A DNA stretch of 8,116 nucleotides from Gemmatimonadota bacterium (lineage in GTDB: Bacteria; Gemmatimonadota; Gemmatimonadetes; JACCXV01; JAHWKZ01): positions 1 to 8,116 of the forward strand of contig JAHWKZ010000066.1 of assembly GCA_019347645.1 (NCBI GenBank), given 5' to 3'. The position numbers and the translations under genes are program-made. Below, piece after piece: positions 1-5,241 of this stretch (positions are counted from its first letter, which is position 1; each line of letters begins with the position of its first letter). Under the pieces are notes generated by a model, which searched no databases, was not told the origin of the DNA, and was given only the letters and a program-made list of their open reading frames with translations.

Positions 1-647
1 TACCACACGCGCTCCCGCTCCACGCTGGCCCAGCCCTCCTCGGCGATCTCCTCGGCGGGACGGGTCCGGAAGGGGGATTCGCCGAGCGCTTCCCGGTCCA
101 GGACGCGCTCTTCGAGGACGAACCCGGTGCGCGGATCGAGCCGACGTTCGATGCGGACGATCTCGAACCGACGTGGGATCCCTCTTCGGCTCAGGCGGGT
201 CGCCACCATGGCCTTCCGCGCCTCGCCCCAGACGATCCCCAGCGTCTCCGCGGCGTCCGGGCGCGTGACGCAGCGATCCTCGACCGCGACCTCGATGGCC
301 GGGATCTCGATCGCTTCCACCGGAACCGACACCCGCCGGACCACCCGCTCGCCTCGACCCGTATCGAACCACCCGGTGTAGACCGTCCGGTATCCGATCC
401 GTTCGATCCGGAGCCTGTATCGCCCCGCGCCGGGGGCGCCGATCTCGTACTCGCCCACCGCGTCGGTCAGGACCGCGCCACGTTCTCCGCCCGAGGCGTC
501 GAGCAGCGATACGATCGCGCCCGCCACCGGCTGCCCGGTCCGCTCCTCGACCACCGTGCCGGCGACCGTCTGGGCGACCGCCACGGCCGACGGGGAGAGG
601 AGCAGGGCGGCCACGAACGCGGCGACGATGCACGGCGCCCGCGACAT
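1..647 (-). CDS. Exported carboxypeptidase-regulatory-like domain protein (3' end outside window)
   Basis: Only the first 215 codons are present; the gene runs off the left edge. The N-terminus is a clear signal peptide: a short basic start, then a hydrophobic stretch to about residue 20, then AVAVAQ with likely SPase I cleavage after A25. Residues about 27-110 look like a carboxypeptidase regulatory-like beta-sandwich (PF13620 type), with the AGTVVEERTGQPVAGAIVSL pattern and a later GEYEIGAPGAGRYRLRIERIGY strand pair. After it comes a segment with Cys126 and the motif W140-x-EARKA, followed by many Arg/Glu residues. I associate this arrangement with Gemmatimonadota proteins of unknown function. 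No TonB plug is visible in the part present, although outer-membrane receptors can carry the same N-terminal domain. The ATG lies 11 bp after the peptidase stop. The upstream AGGGAG abuts the start, closer than usual, so a slightly later GTG start is possible. The protein is probably periplasmic or surface-located and translated with the peptidase. Confidence 0.8.
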   Translation of the reverse strand, partial: MSRAPCIVAAFVAALLLSPSAVAVAQTVAGTVVEERTGQPVAGAIVSLLDASGGERGAVLTDAVGEYEIGAPGAGRYRLRIERIGYRTVYTGWFDTGRGERVVRRVSVPVEAIEIPAIEVAVEDRCVTRPDAAETLGIVWGEARKAMVATRLSRRGIPRRFEIVRIERRLDPRTGFVLEERVLDREALGESPFRTRPAEEIAEEGWASVERERVW

Positions 648-658
648 CTCCCTGGCCG

Positions 659-1975
659 CTACCGGACCGCTTCCGGCAGGTCGCGCGCGAGGCGATGGAT
701 CAGGACCGCCGCGCGCTTCGCGACCATCGGGAGCGACGTCAGGTCGACCACCTCGTCCGGCGTGTGGGAGCCCGAGCCGTGGACGCCGAGGCCGTCCAGC
801 CCGTCCACGAACGGGGCGACGAAGGAGATGTCGGCCGCGCCCCGCTGGCTCGGGTCGTACGCCTCCACCGGGCCGATCCCGAGGTCCCGGCTGGCTCGGT
901 CGAGGACCGCGAGCAGGGCCCGGTTCCCATCCGTCGGCGGCATCGCAGGGTACTTGTCGGTGAACTCGATCTCCGCCGAGGCGCCGGGCAGGCTCGCCGC
1001 CGCGATCGCCCGCATCCGCTCTCGCGCGGCCTCCTTCTGCTCCTCGGAAATGAACCGCAGGCCGCCGTCGACCACCACCGTCCGGGCGATGACGTTCGTC
1101 TTGCCGAAGGCGGTGCCGCGATTGTCCGCCGGATCGTAGGCCACATCCGTCCCGCCGAGGATGACGCCGGGGTTGAACGTCAGGTGCTCGGGTCCACGCA
1201 CCTCCTCGTGGAAGGCGTGGAGGATCCGCGCCGCCTCGAAGATCGCGCCGCTGCCGTACACCTCGGAGAAGACCCGCGAGGAGTGGCCCTGCCGGCCGGT
1301 CGTCTCCAGGGTCCAGGCGCTCGAGCCGCGCCGGGCGACGACGGCCCAGCCCCGGTCGCCTCCCTCGAACCCGAGAGCGACGTCGGCCGCCTCGGCCGCC
1401 GCGATCAGATCGCCCCGGGCCACCTCGAGCGGCAGGCCGGCGGACTCCTCGTCGCCGATCATGGCGACGGTGAACGTCGCCTCGGCCAGCGCGCCGGCGG
1501 CGTGGAGGGCCTCCAGGGCGAGCACCATGGCCACGTCCCCGCCCTTCATGTCGACGACGCCGGGCCCGGTCGCCCGCTCGCCGTCCCGTCTGAACTCCTG
1601 GAACGCATCGTCCGGCTCGAAGACGGTGTCGAGGTGTCCGATCAGGAGGAAACGCGTCCCGCCCGGCGCCCCCCGACGGGTGGCGAAGAGGTGCCCGGCG
1701 CGGTTCACCGAATCGGGCATCTCGATCCATCGAGTCTCGAATCCGATGGATGCGAGTCGCCCGGCGAACATCCGCCCCACCTCGCGAACTCCGGCGAAGT
1801 TCATCGTCCCGCTGTTGACGTTCACGGCCGCCTCGAGGAAGGCGACCGCCTCTTCGGCGCGGGCGTCGACCGCGGCGACGATCTCGCGCTCGACCGGGTC
1901 CAGCTCCTGGGCCGGCGAGACCACCGGGAGGAGCGCGAGCGCTACGAGCGACGTGAACCGGGCGGCGGATCTCAC
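659..1975 (-). CDS. Exported M20 family zinc metallopeptidase, carboxypeptidase G2-like
   Basis: The 438-residue product has a signal peptide (MRSAARFTSLVALALLPVVSPA, cleavage likely before Q23), so it acts in the periplasm or outside the cell. The full dinuclear zinc set of the family is visible: H114 and D116 in GHLDTV, D142 in VVDMKGG, the catalytic/ligand pair E176-E177 in GDEES, E204 in GFEGGD, and H404 in GSGSHTPDE. His231, in the GRQGHSS stretch, matches the dimerisation-domain histidine of the family. Positions track closely with Pseudomonas carboxypeptidase G2 (H112, D141, E175, E176, E200, H385). Glu rather than Asp at 204 is usual for the carboxypeptidase side of M20, so removal of a C-terminal residue from peptides or N-acyl amino acids is likely; the substrate is unknown. 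The start is GTG, overlapping the TGA of the reductase gene by 4 nt (GTGA), with GGAGG four bases upstream. Length is normal for the family. Confidence 0.93.
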   Translation of the reverse strand: MRSAARFTSLVALALLPVVSPAQELDPVEREIVAAVDARAEEAVAFLEAAVNVNSGTMNFAGVREVGRMFAGRLASIGFETRWIEMPDSVNRAGHLFATRRGAPGGTRFLLIGHLDTVFEPDDAFQEFRRDGERATGPGVVDMKGGDVAMVLALEALHAAGALAEATFTVAMIGDEESAGLPLEVARGDLIAAAEAADVALGFEGGDRGWAVVARRGSSAWTLETTGRQGHSSRVFSEVYGSGAIFEAARILHAFHEEVRGPEHLTFNPGVILGGTDVAYDPADNRGTAFGKTNVIARTVVVDGGLRFISEEQKEAARERMRAIAAASLPGASAEIEFTDKYPAMPPTDGNRALLAVLDRASRDLGIGPVEAYDPSQRGAADISFVAPFVDGLDGLGVHGSGSHTPDEVVDLTSLPMVAKRAAVLIHRLARDLPEAVR

Positions 1976-2937
1976 ACCCCCTCCACGGTCACCGGCTCGA
2001 GGAGCCGGTCGACCTCGTCGAACACTTCGTCATCGACCTCCAGCTCGGCGGCGGCCACGTTCTCTTCGACGTGCTCGGGCCTCGTCGCTCCGATGATCGC
2101 GCTCGTGACGGCCGGCGGACGGAGGCACCAGGCGATGGCGAGCTGGGCCGGAGTGACCCCGCCCTCGCGGGCGACCTCCACGAAATCGGCGACGGCGTCG
2201 AGCACCTCCTGGCGCATCACCCGACCCATGAACTTCCCCTGCGGGCCGGCCGCCCGGCTCTCTTCCGGCAGGTCGTCGAGCGATCGATACTTGCCGGTCA
2301 GGATTCCCTGGGCGAGAGGCGACCACACGACGTTGCCGATTCCCAGCTCCTCGCTGATCGGCAGGACGTCCTCCTCGATCCTCCGCTGGAGCGCGCTGTA
2401 CTCGGGCTGATTGGAGACCGGTGGCGTCCATCCCGCCTCGGCGCACAGGTCGACCACATCCTCGAGCTGCTCGGCCGTCCACTCGCTGACCCCCCAGTAG
2501 AGGACCTTCCCCTGGCGGACCAGGTCGTCCATCGCCTCGCACGTCTCCTCCAGCGGCGTCGCCGCGTCCCAGCGGTGGCACTGGTAGAGATCCACGTAGT
2601 CCACCCCCAGCCGTCGTAGCGAGGCGTGGCACTGCTCGAAGACGTGCTTGCGGGAGAGGCCGCGGTCGTTCGGCCCCTCGCCCATCGGGAAGAACACCTT
2701 GGTGGCGAGCACGCAGGAACCACGGGGGTAGTCGGCGAGGGCGCGCCCGACGACCTCCTCGGCGCGGCCGCCGCCATAGACGTTGGCGGTGTCGAAGAAG
2801 TTCACGCCCCGGTCGTAGGCGGCCGCGATGCACCGTCGGGCGGCCTCCTCCTCCACGTGACCGCCGTAGGTGAGCCACGATCCGAGGCCCACCGCCGAGA
2901 GCCGGATCCCGCTCTCGCCCAGGTGCCGGTACTCCAT
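1972..2937 (-). CDS. Aldo/keto reductase, Kv-beta/AKR6-like
   Basis: The 321-residue protein has no signal peptide and should be a cytoplasmic NADPH-dependent (alpha/beta)8-barrel oxidoreductase. The catalytic tetrad is complete: D49 (FFDTANVYGGG), Y54, K80 (LATKVF) and H121 (YQCHRWD). The carboxamide-binding stretch VSNQPEYS (174-181), the WSPLAQGILTGKY stretch (205-217) and the cofactor-phosphate stretch IIGATRPEHVEEN (281-293) are typical of the bacterial Kv-beta-like/YghZ-like branch. Such enzymes reduce aldehydes and ketones such as methylglyoxal or other reactive carbonyls; the actual substrate cannot be read from the sequence. ATG is preceded by AGGGAGG four bases upstream, supporting this start. 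Its stop overlaps the GTG of the M20 peptidase, so the two genes are translationally coupled. The NTF2-like gene ends 75 bp upstream, and the gap carries a candidate promoter and a palindrome. Confidence 0.94.
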   Translation of the reverse strand: MEYRHLGESGIRLSAVGLGSWLTYGGHVEEEAARRCIAAAYDRGVNFFDTANVYGGGRAEEVVGRALADYPRGSCVLATKVFFPMGEGPNDRGLSRKHVFEQCHASLRRLGVDYVDLYQCHRWDAATPLEETCEAMDDLVRQGKVLYWGVSEWTAEQLEDVVDLCAEAGWTPPVSNQPEYSALQRRIEEDVLPISEELGIGNVVWSPLAQGILTGKYRSLDDLPEESRAAGPQGKFMGRVMRQEVLDAVADFVEVAREGGVTPAQLAIAWCLRPPAVTSAIIGATRPEHVEENVAAAELEVDDEVFDEVDRLLEPVTVEGV

Positions 2938-2941
2938 GTCG

Positions 2942-2948
2942 CCTCCCT
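2942..2948 (-). promoter_or_regulatory. Ribosome binding site of the aldo/keto reductase
   Basis: AGGGAGG on the minus strand lies four bases before the ATG at 2937. This fixes the start codon. Confidence 0.75.
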
Positions 2949-2958
2949 CGTTCGAATC

Positions 2959-2972
2959 CCTCGGCGCCGAGG
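2959..2972. repeat. Perfect 14-bp palindrome in the reductase leader
   Basis: CCTCGGCGCCGAGG is identical to its own reverse complement over all 14 bases. It sits between the candidate -10 element (2983-2978, minus) and the ribosome binding site, right at the expected transcription start. It could be an operator for a dimeric repressor. As RNA it could pair between two transcripts or fold only poorly, since it has no loop. In a GC-rich genome a chance palindrome of this length is possible but uncommon within 75 bp. Function is inferred from position alone. Confidence 0.4.
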
Positions 2973-2977
2973 TGGCA

Positions 2978-3004
2978 ATTGTACCGCCGCGCGCGGCCCG
3001 TCAC
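2978..3004 (-). promoter_or_regulatory. Candidate sigma-70-type promoter for the reductase-peptidase operon
   Basis: On the minus strand, TACAAT (2983-2978) matches five of six positions of the -10 consensus and stands out in a GC-rich background (GGTACAATTGCC). A poor -35 candidate, GTGACG (3004-2999), precedes it with a 15-base spacer, short of the usual 17. Transcription would begin near 2971, about 33 bases before the reductase ATG. The -35 and spacing are weak, so this is a candidate only; read-through from the NTF2-like gene is the alternative. Confidence 0.35.
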
Positions 3005-3012
3005 ACCCCACC

Positions 3013-3498
3013 CTACTCCGGGTCCGGGACTTCGCAGCCCACCTGTCGTCGGGTGTCGGCGATCTGGGTCACCTTCCAGCCGTCGGCGGTCTTGGAGAGC
3101 TGAAAGGCGTTGACCCCGCAATGGCCGAGCTCGTCGCCCAGGAAGAAGACGTACTCCATCCACGCCGTGGCGAGGCGGTCGTCGACGCGGATCTCGACGT
3201 TCCGGATCCTCTCGTCCCACGTCGCCTCGCGAGGACGTCCGATGGCCTCCACGAACGCGTCGGCGGGGATCGTCCGGACCACGACCTCCCCGTCGACCTC
3301 CTGGGTGGCCACGAGCCGGGCCTCGGGATGGAAGACGGACCGGGCGGCGGTCGAGTCGCCGGCCCGCATGGCGTCGAACAGCCGGTCGACGGCCGCGCGC
3401 ACGGCCGCCTCCTCGTCCGTCTGACCGGCGGCGACGCCCGGGGCGGCCACCAGGCAGGCGAGGACGGCGAGCGCCATCCGGCGGGGCGATCGGGTCAT
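3013..3498 (-). CDS. Exported NTF2-like (SnoaL/DUF4440-type) small protein
   Basis: The 161-residue protein has an Arg-rich start, a hydrophobic stretch at about residues 8-20 and a plausible SPase I site around A24/G25, so it is probably exported. The rest fits a single cone-shaped NTF2-like domain. An N-terminal helix (EEAAVRAAVDRLFDAMRAGD, 29-48) leads into ARSVFHPEARLV, then DAFVEAIG. The usual C-terminal strands are present in ATAWMEYVFFLG, CGVNAFQLSKTADGWKVTQI and a final DTRR. The start of the domain (helix, then 'amount of time spent / FHPEA') is the pattern seen in SnoaL-like, lumazine-binding-like and DUF4440 proteins. Such domains may be enzymes or binding proteins, and no catalytic residue set identifies a reaction here. 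C127 and C155 could form a disulfide in the exported protein. The start is firm: AAAGGAG lies six bases upstream of ATG. It heads the leftward block, 75 bp before the reductase. Confidence 0.85.
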   Translation of the reverse strand: MTRSPRRMALAVLACLVAAPGVAAGQTDEEAAVRAAVDRLFDAMRAGDSTAARSVFHPEARLVATQEVDGEVVVRTIPADAFVEAIGRPREATWDERIRNVEIRVDDRLATAWMEYVFFLGDELGHCGVNAFQLSKTADGWKVTQIADTRRQVGCEVPDPE

Positions 3499-3504
3499 CG
3501 GGAT

Positions 3505-3511
3505 CTCCTTT
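3505..3511 (-). promoter_or_regulatory. Strong ribosome binding site of the NTF2-like gene
   Basis: AAAGGAG on the minus strand is six bases before the ATG at 3498. It is the best Shine-Dalgarno match in the window and fixes the start. Confidence 0.8.
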
Positions 3512-3619
3512 CTCTATGGGTTCCGCGCACGATCGGGACTCGCGGCAGAGACGAACGCGAGCCGCCGGACGCTCAAACGGGGCGGGACTCGGTCGCGGCA
3601 TGATGTCCGGCACGAATCG

Positions 3620-3628
3620 TGCTACACT
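3620..3628 (+). promoter_or_regulatory. Extended -10 promoter of the GT4 glycosyltransferase gene
   Basis: TGCTACACT contains the TGn extension directly before a TACACT hexamer (four of six consensus matches). A weak -35 (ATGATG at 3600-3605, 17-base spacer) is the best available, which fits the known ability of extended -10 promoters to do without one. Transcription would begin near 3634-3636, only 3-5 bases before the ATG at 3639, giving a nearly leaderless message. Confidence 0.5.
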
Positions 3629-3638
3629 GCCAGCCCCG

Positions 3639-5108
3639 ATGCCCCGGATCGTCGACATCCAGCGCAGGGCCACGCTCGAGGAGTACGCCGCCGTGGCCCA
3701 CCTGGCGCCCGACGTCCAGGCGATGCGCGAGGAGGCCGAGGGGCTCCTCTTCCGCCTCGGCGACCGGACGGTCTGGATGGTGAACTCCACCGAGAAGGGC
3801 GGCGGGGTGGCCGAGATGCTCCCGACCATGGTCGGCCTCCTGCGCGACCTCGGGATCGCCTGTCAATGGGTGGTGATCGATGCCAACGAGGACGGGTTCT
3901 TCCCGCTGACCAAGCGGATCCACAACCTGATCCACGGGGCCGGCGACCCTTCCCTGGGGGAGGAGGAGCGGGGGCTGTTCGAGCGGGTGTCGGCTTGGAA
4001 CGCCGCATGGCTCGATTGCCGCGTGAAGCCCGGCGACATTCTCGTGGTCCACGACCCGCAGCCGATCGCGCTGCCGAAGTTCATGGAGACCGGGAACCTG
4101 GTCCCCGTATGGCGCTGCCACATCGGGCTCGACGAGGAGAACGAGGCCACCCGCTCGGTGTGGAGCTTCCTGGAGCCGTATTCGGCCGACTACCGGCACG
4201 CCGTCTTCAGCGCGCCCGAGTACATCCCCGACTTCTTCGCCCGCGATGCCACGATCATCCATCCGTCGATCGACCCGCTGTCCCACAAGAACCGGGCGCT
4301 GTCGCTCCACAAGCTGGTCGGCGTGCTGGCCGAGTCGGCGCTCGCGGTGAGCCCCGGCCCGCGCCTGTACCCGCCCTACGAGCGCCCGGCAAGACGGCTC
4401 GAGCCCGACGGCAGCCTCCAGACGGCCAACGGGAGGGAGGACATCGGGCTGCTGACCCGGCCGATCGTCACCCAGATCTCCCGCTGGGACCGGCTGAAGG
4501 GATTTCGCCCCCTGATGCGGGGGTTCGCCGCGATGAAGCGCCGGATCTTCGCCGGCGACGGCCCCTCCGATCCCGTCGATCGCCGCCGACTGGACATCGT
4601 CCGCCTCGTCCTCGCGGGACCCGACCCGGAGTCGATCCAGGACGACCCCGAAGCCACCGAAGTCTTCAGGGAGCTGAAGGCTTCCTATCTGGACCTGGAG
4701 CCGGTCATCCAGGACGACATCGCGATCGTCGCCCTGCCGATGGAGTCGCTCGAGCAGAACGCGCTGATGGTCAACGCCCTCCAACGCGCCTCGTCGATGG
4801 TGGTCCAGAACTCGCTCCGAGAGGGGTTCGGCCTGACGATCACCGAGGCGATGTGGAAGCACGTGCCGATCCTGTCGAACTCCCGGGCGTGCGGCCCGCG
4901 CCAGCAGGTCCGCGACCGGCTCGACGGCCGACTGATCGAGGATCCAGAGGACGAGAAGGCGCTCGCCGAAACGATCGCCACCATGCTCGACGAACCGGCC
5001 ACCCGTGAGGCGTGGGGCCGCAGCGCCCAGCGTCGGGCGCACGAGGAGTTCCTCGTCTTCAGCCAGCTTCGCAGGTGGTTCCAGCTGATCGAGCGGCTGA
5101 TCGGCTGA
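3639..5108 (+). CDS. treT: GT4 glycosyltransferase, trehalose synthase (TreT)/trehalose phosphorylase-like
   Basis: The 489-residue product resembles retaining GT-B enzymes that transfer glucose from NDP-glucose to glucose to form trehalose; the related retaining trehalose phosphorylases use glucose-1-phosphate. Visible family marks are VNSTEKGGGVAEML (48-61), the HDPQP motif (138-142), WRCHIGLD (158-165), FSAPEYIPDF (190-199), the donor-phosphate-binding SRWDRLKG (281-288, R282 and K287), and the E-x7-E element E395-GFGLTIT-E403. It is longer than archaeal TreT (about 415 residues, from memory), mainly through loops around 240-275, 303-318 and 330-360. I chose ATG 3639 because MPRIVDIQ...LEEY matches the usual N-terminus, whereas 41 extra in-frame residues from 3516 are low-complexity. 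No Shine-Dalgarno precedes it, consistent with a nearly leaderless message. The alpha-glucan phosphorylase follows after 133 bp, suggesting storage-sugar metabolism. TreT versus phosphorylase activity cannot be decided here. Confidence 0.82.
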   Translation: MPRIVDIQRRATLEEYAAVAHLAPDVQAMREEAEGLLFRLGDRTVWMVNSTEKGGGVAEMLPTMVGLLRDLGIACQWVVIDANEDGFFPLTKRIHNLIHGAGDPSLGEEERGLFERVSAWNAAWLDCRVKPGDILVVHDPQPIALPKFMETGNLVPVWRCHIGLDEENEATRSVWSFLEPYSADYRHAVFSAPEYIPDFFARDATIIHPSIDPLSHKNRALSLHKLVGVLAESALAVSPGPRLYPPYERPARRLEPDGSLQTANGREDIGLLTRPIVTQISRWDRLKGFRPLMRGFAAMKRRIFAGDGPSDPVDRRRLDIVRLVLAGPDPESIQDDPEATEVFRELKASYLDLEPVIQDDIAIVALPMESLEQNALMVNALQRASSMVVQNSLREGFGLTITEAMWKHVPILSNSRACGPRQQVRDRLDGRLIEDPEDEKALAETIATMLDEPATREAWGRSAQRRAHEEFLVFSQLRRWFQLIERLIG

Positions 5109-5241
5109 GGGACCCGCTCGTGGCCTGGACTCCCGCCTTTCTCCCGTCCCCTCCGGCCATTAGCTTCTCCTGCCGTCCATTCCGCCACCGGATGTCCGGA
5201 CCTCGCTCGCCGACCCTCAGCGAACCCGCTCCGAGAGCCGC
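5109..5241 (+). other. Intergenic region before the alpha-glucan phosphorylase
   Basis: These 133 bp contain no hairpin followed by a T-run, so no rho-independent terminator is seen after the GT4 gene. A faint promoter is possible: TAGCTT at 5161-5166, with TTTCTC 17 bases upstream (5138-5143). Both hexamers match weakly. An in-frame TAG at 5161-5163 relative to the phosphorylase, with no ATG, GTG or TTG codon between it and 5242, limits how far that gene could extend upstream. Confidence 0.45.

Larger units (their letters stand above)
3499..3638. other. Divergent intergenic control region
   Basis: About 140 bp separate the leftward NTF2-like gene and the rightward GT4 glycosyltransferase gene. 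The left end carries the strong ribosome binding site AAAGGAG (3511-3505, minus). The right end carries an extended -10 element for the GT4 gene. I see no convincing minus-strand -10; the best AT-rich spot, CCATAGAG just upstream of the ribosome binding site, matches poorly. A reading frame into the GT4 gene is open from an ATG at 3516, but residues translated there are Arg/Gly-rich and unlike the family, so I treat the region as non-coding. Confidence 0.6.

Noticed and set aside
127..381. Small plus-strand open frame (84 codons)
   Set aside because: It is antisense to the partial exported protein, which has a signal peptide and domain pattern. The small product is Arg/Ser/Thr-rich and has no features.
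695..2410. Long plus-strand open frame (571 codons) across the peptidase and reductase genes
   Set aside because: It is antisense to two genes with complete catalytic motifs, is rich in Arg/Gly/Asp/His without family likeness, and long antisense frames are expected at this GC content.
3454..3475. Possible lipobox (VLAC) in the NTF2-like signal peptide
   Set aside because: Leu at the -2 position and a hydrophobic stretch of only about six residues before the Cys make lipoprotein processing unlikely; ordinary SPase I cleavage fits better.
2030..3829. Minus-strand open frame (599 codons) spanning three genes
   Set aside because: It runs out of frame through the reductase and NTF2-like genes and into the antisense of the GT4 gene, with a highly Arg/Gly-rich product.
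3573..5042. Minus-strand open frame (489 codons) opposite the GT4 glycosyltransferase
   Set aside because: It mirrors the GT4 gene almost exactly, has no recognisable domain, and is best explained as a GC-driven shadow.
5184..5201. Hairpin-like CCGGATGTCCGG between the GT4 and phosphorylase genes
   Set aside because: The loop would have only two bases and no T-run follows, so it is not a usable terminator.
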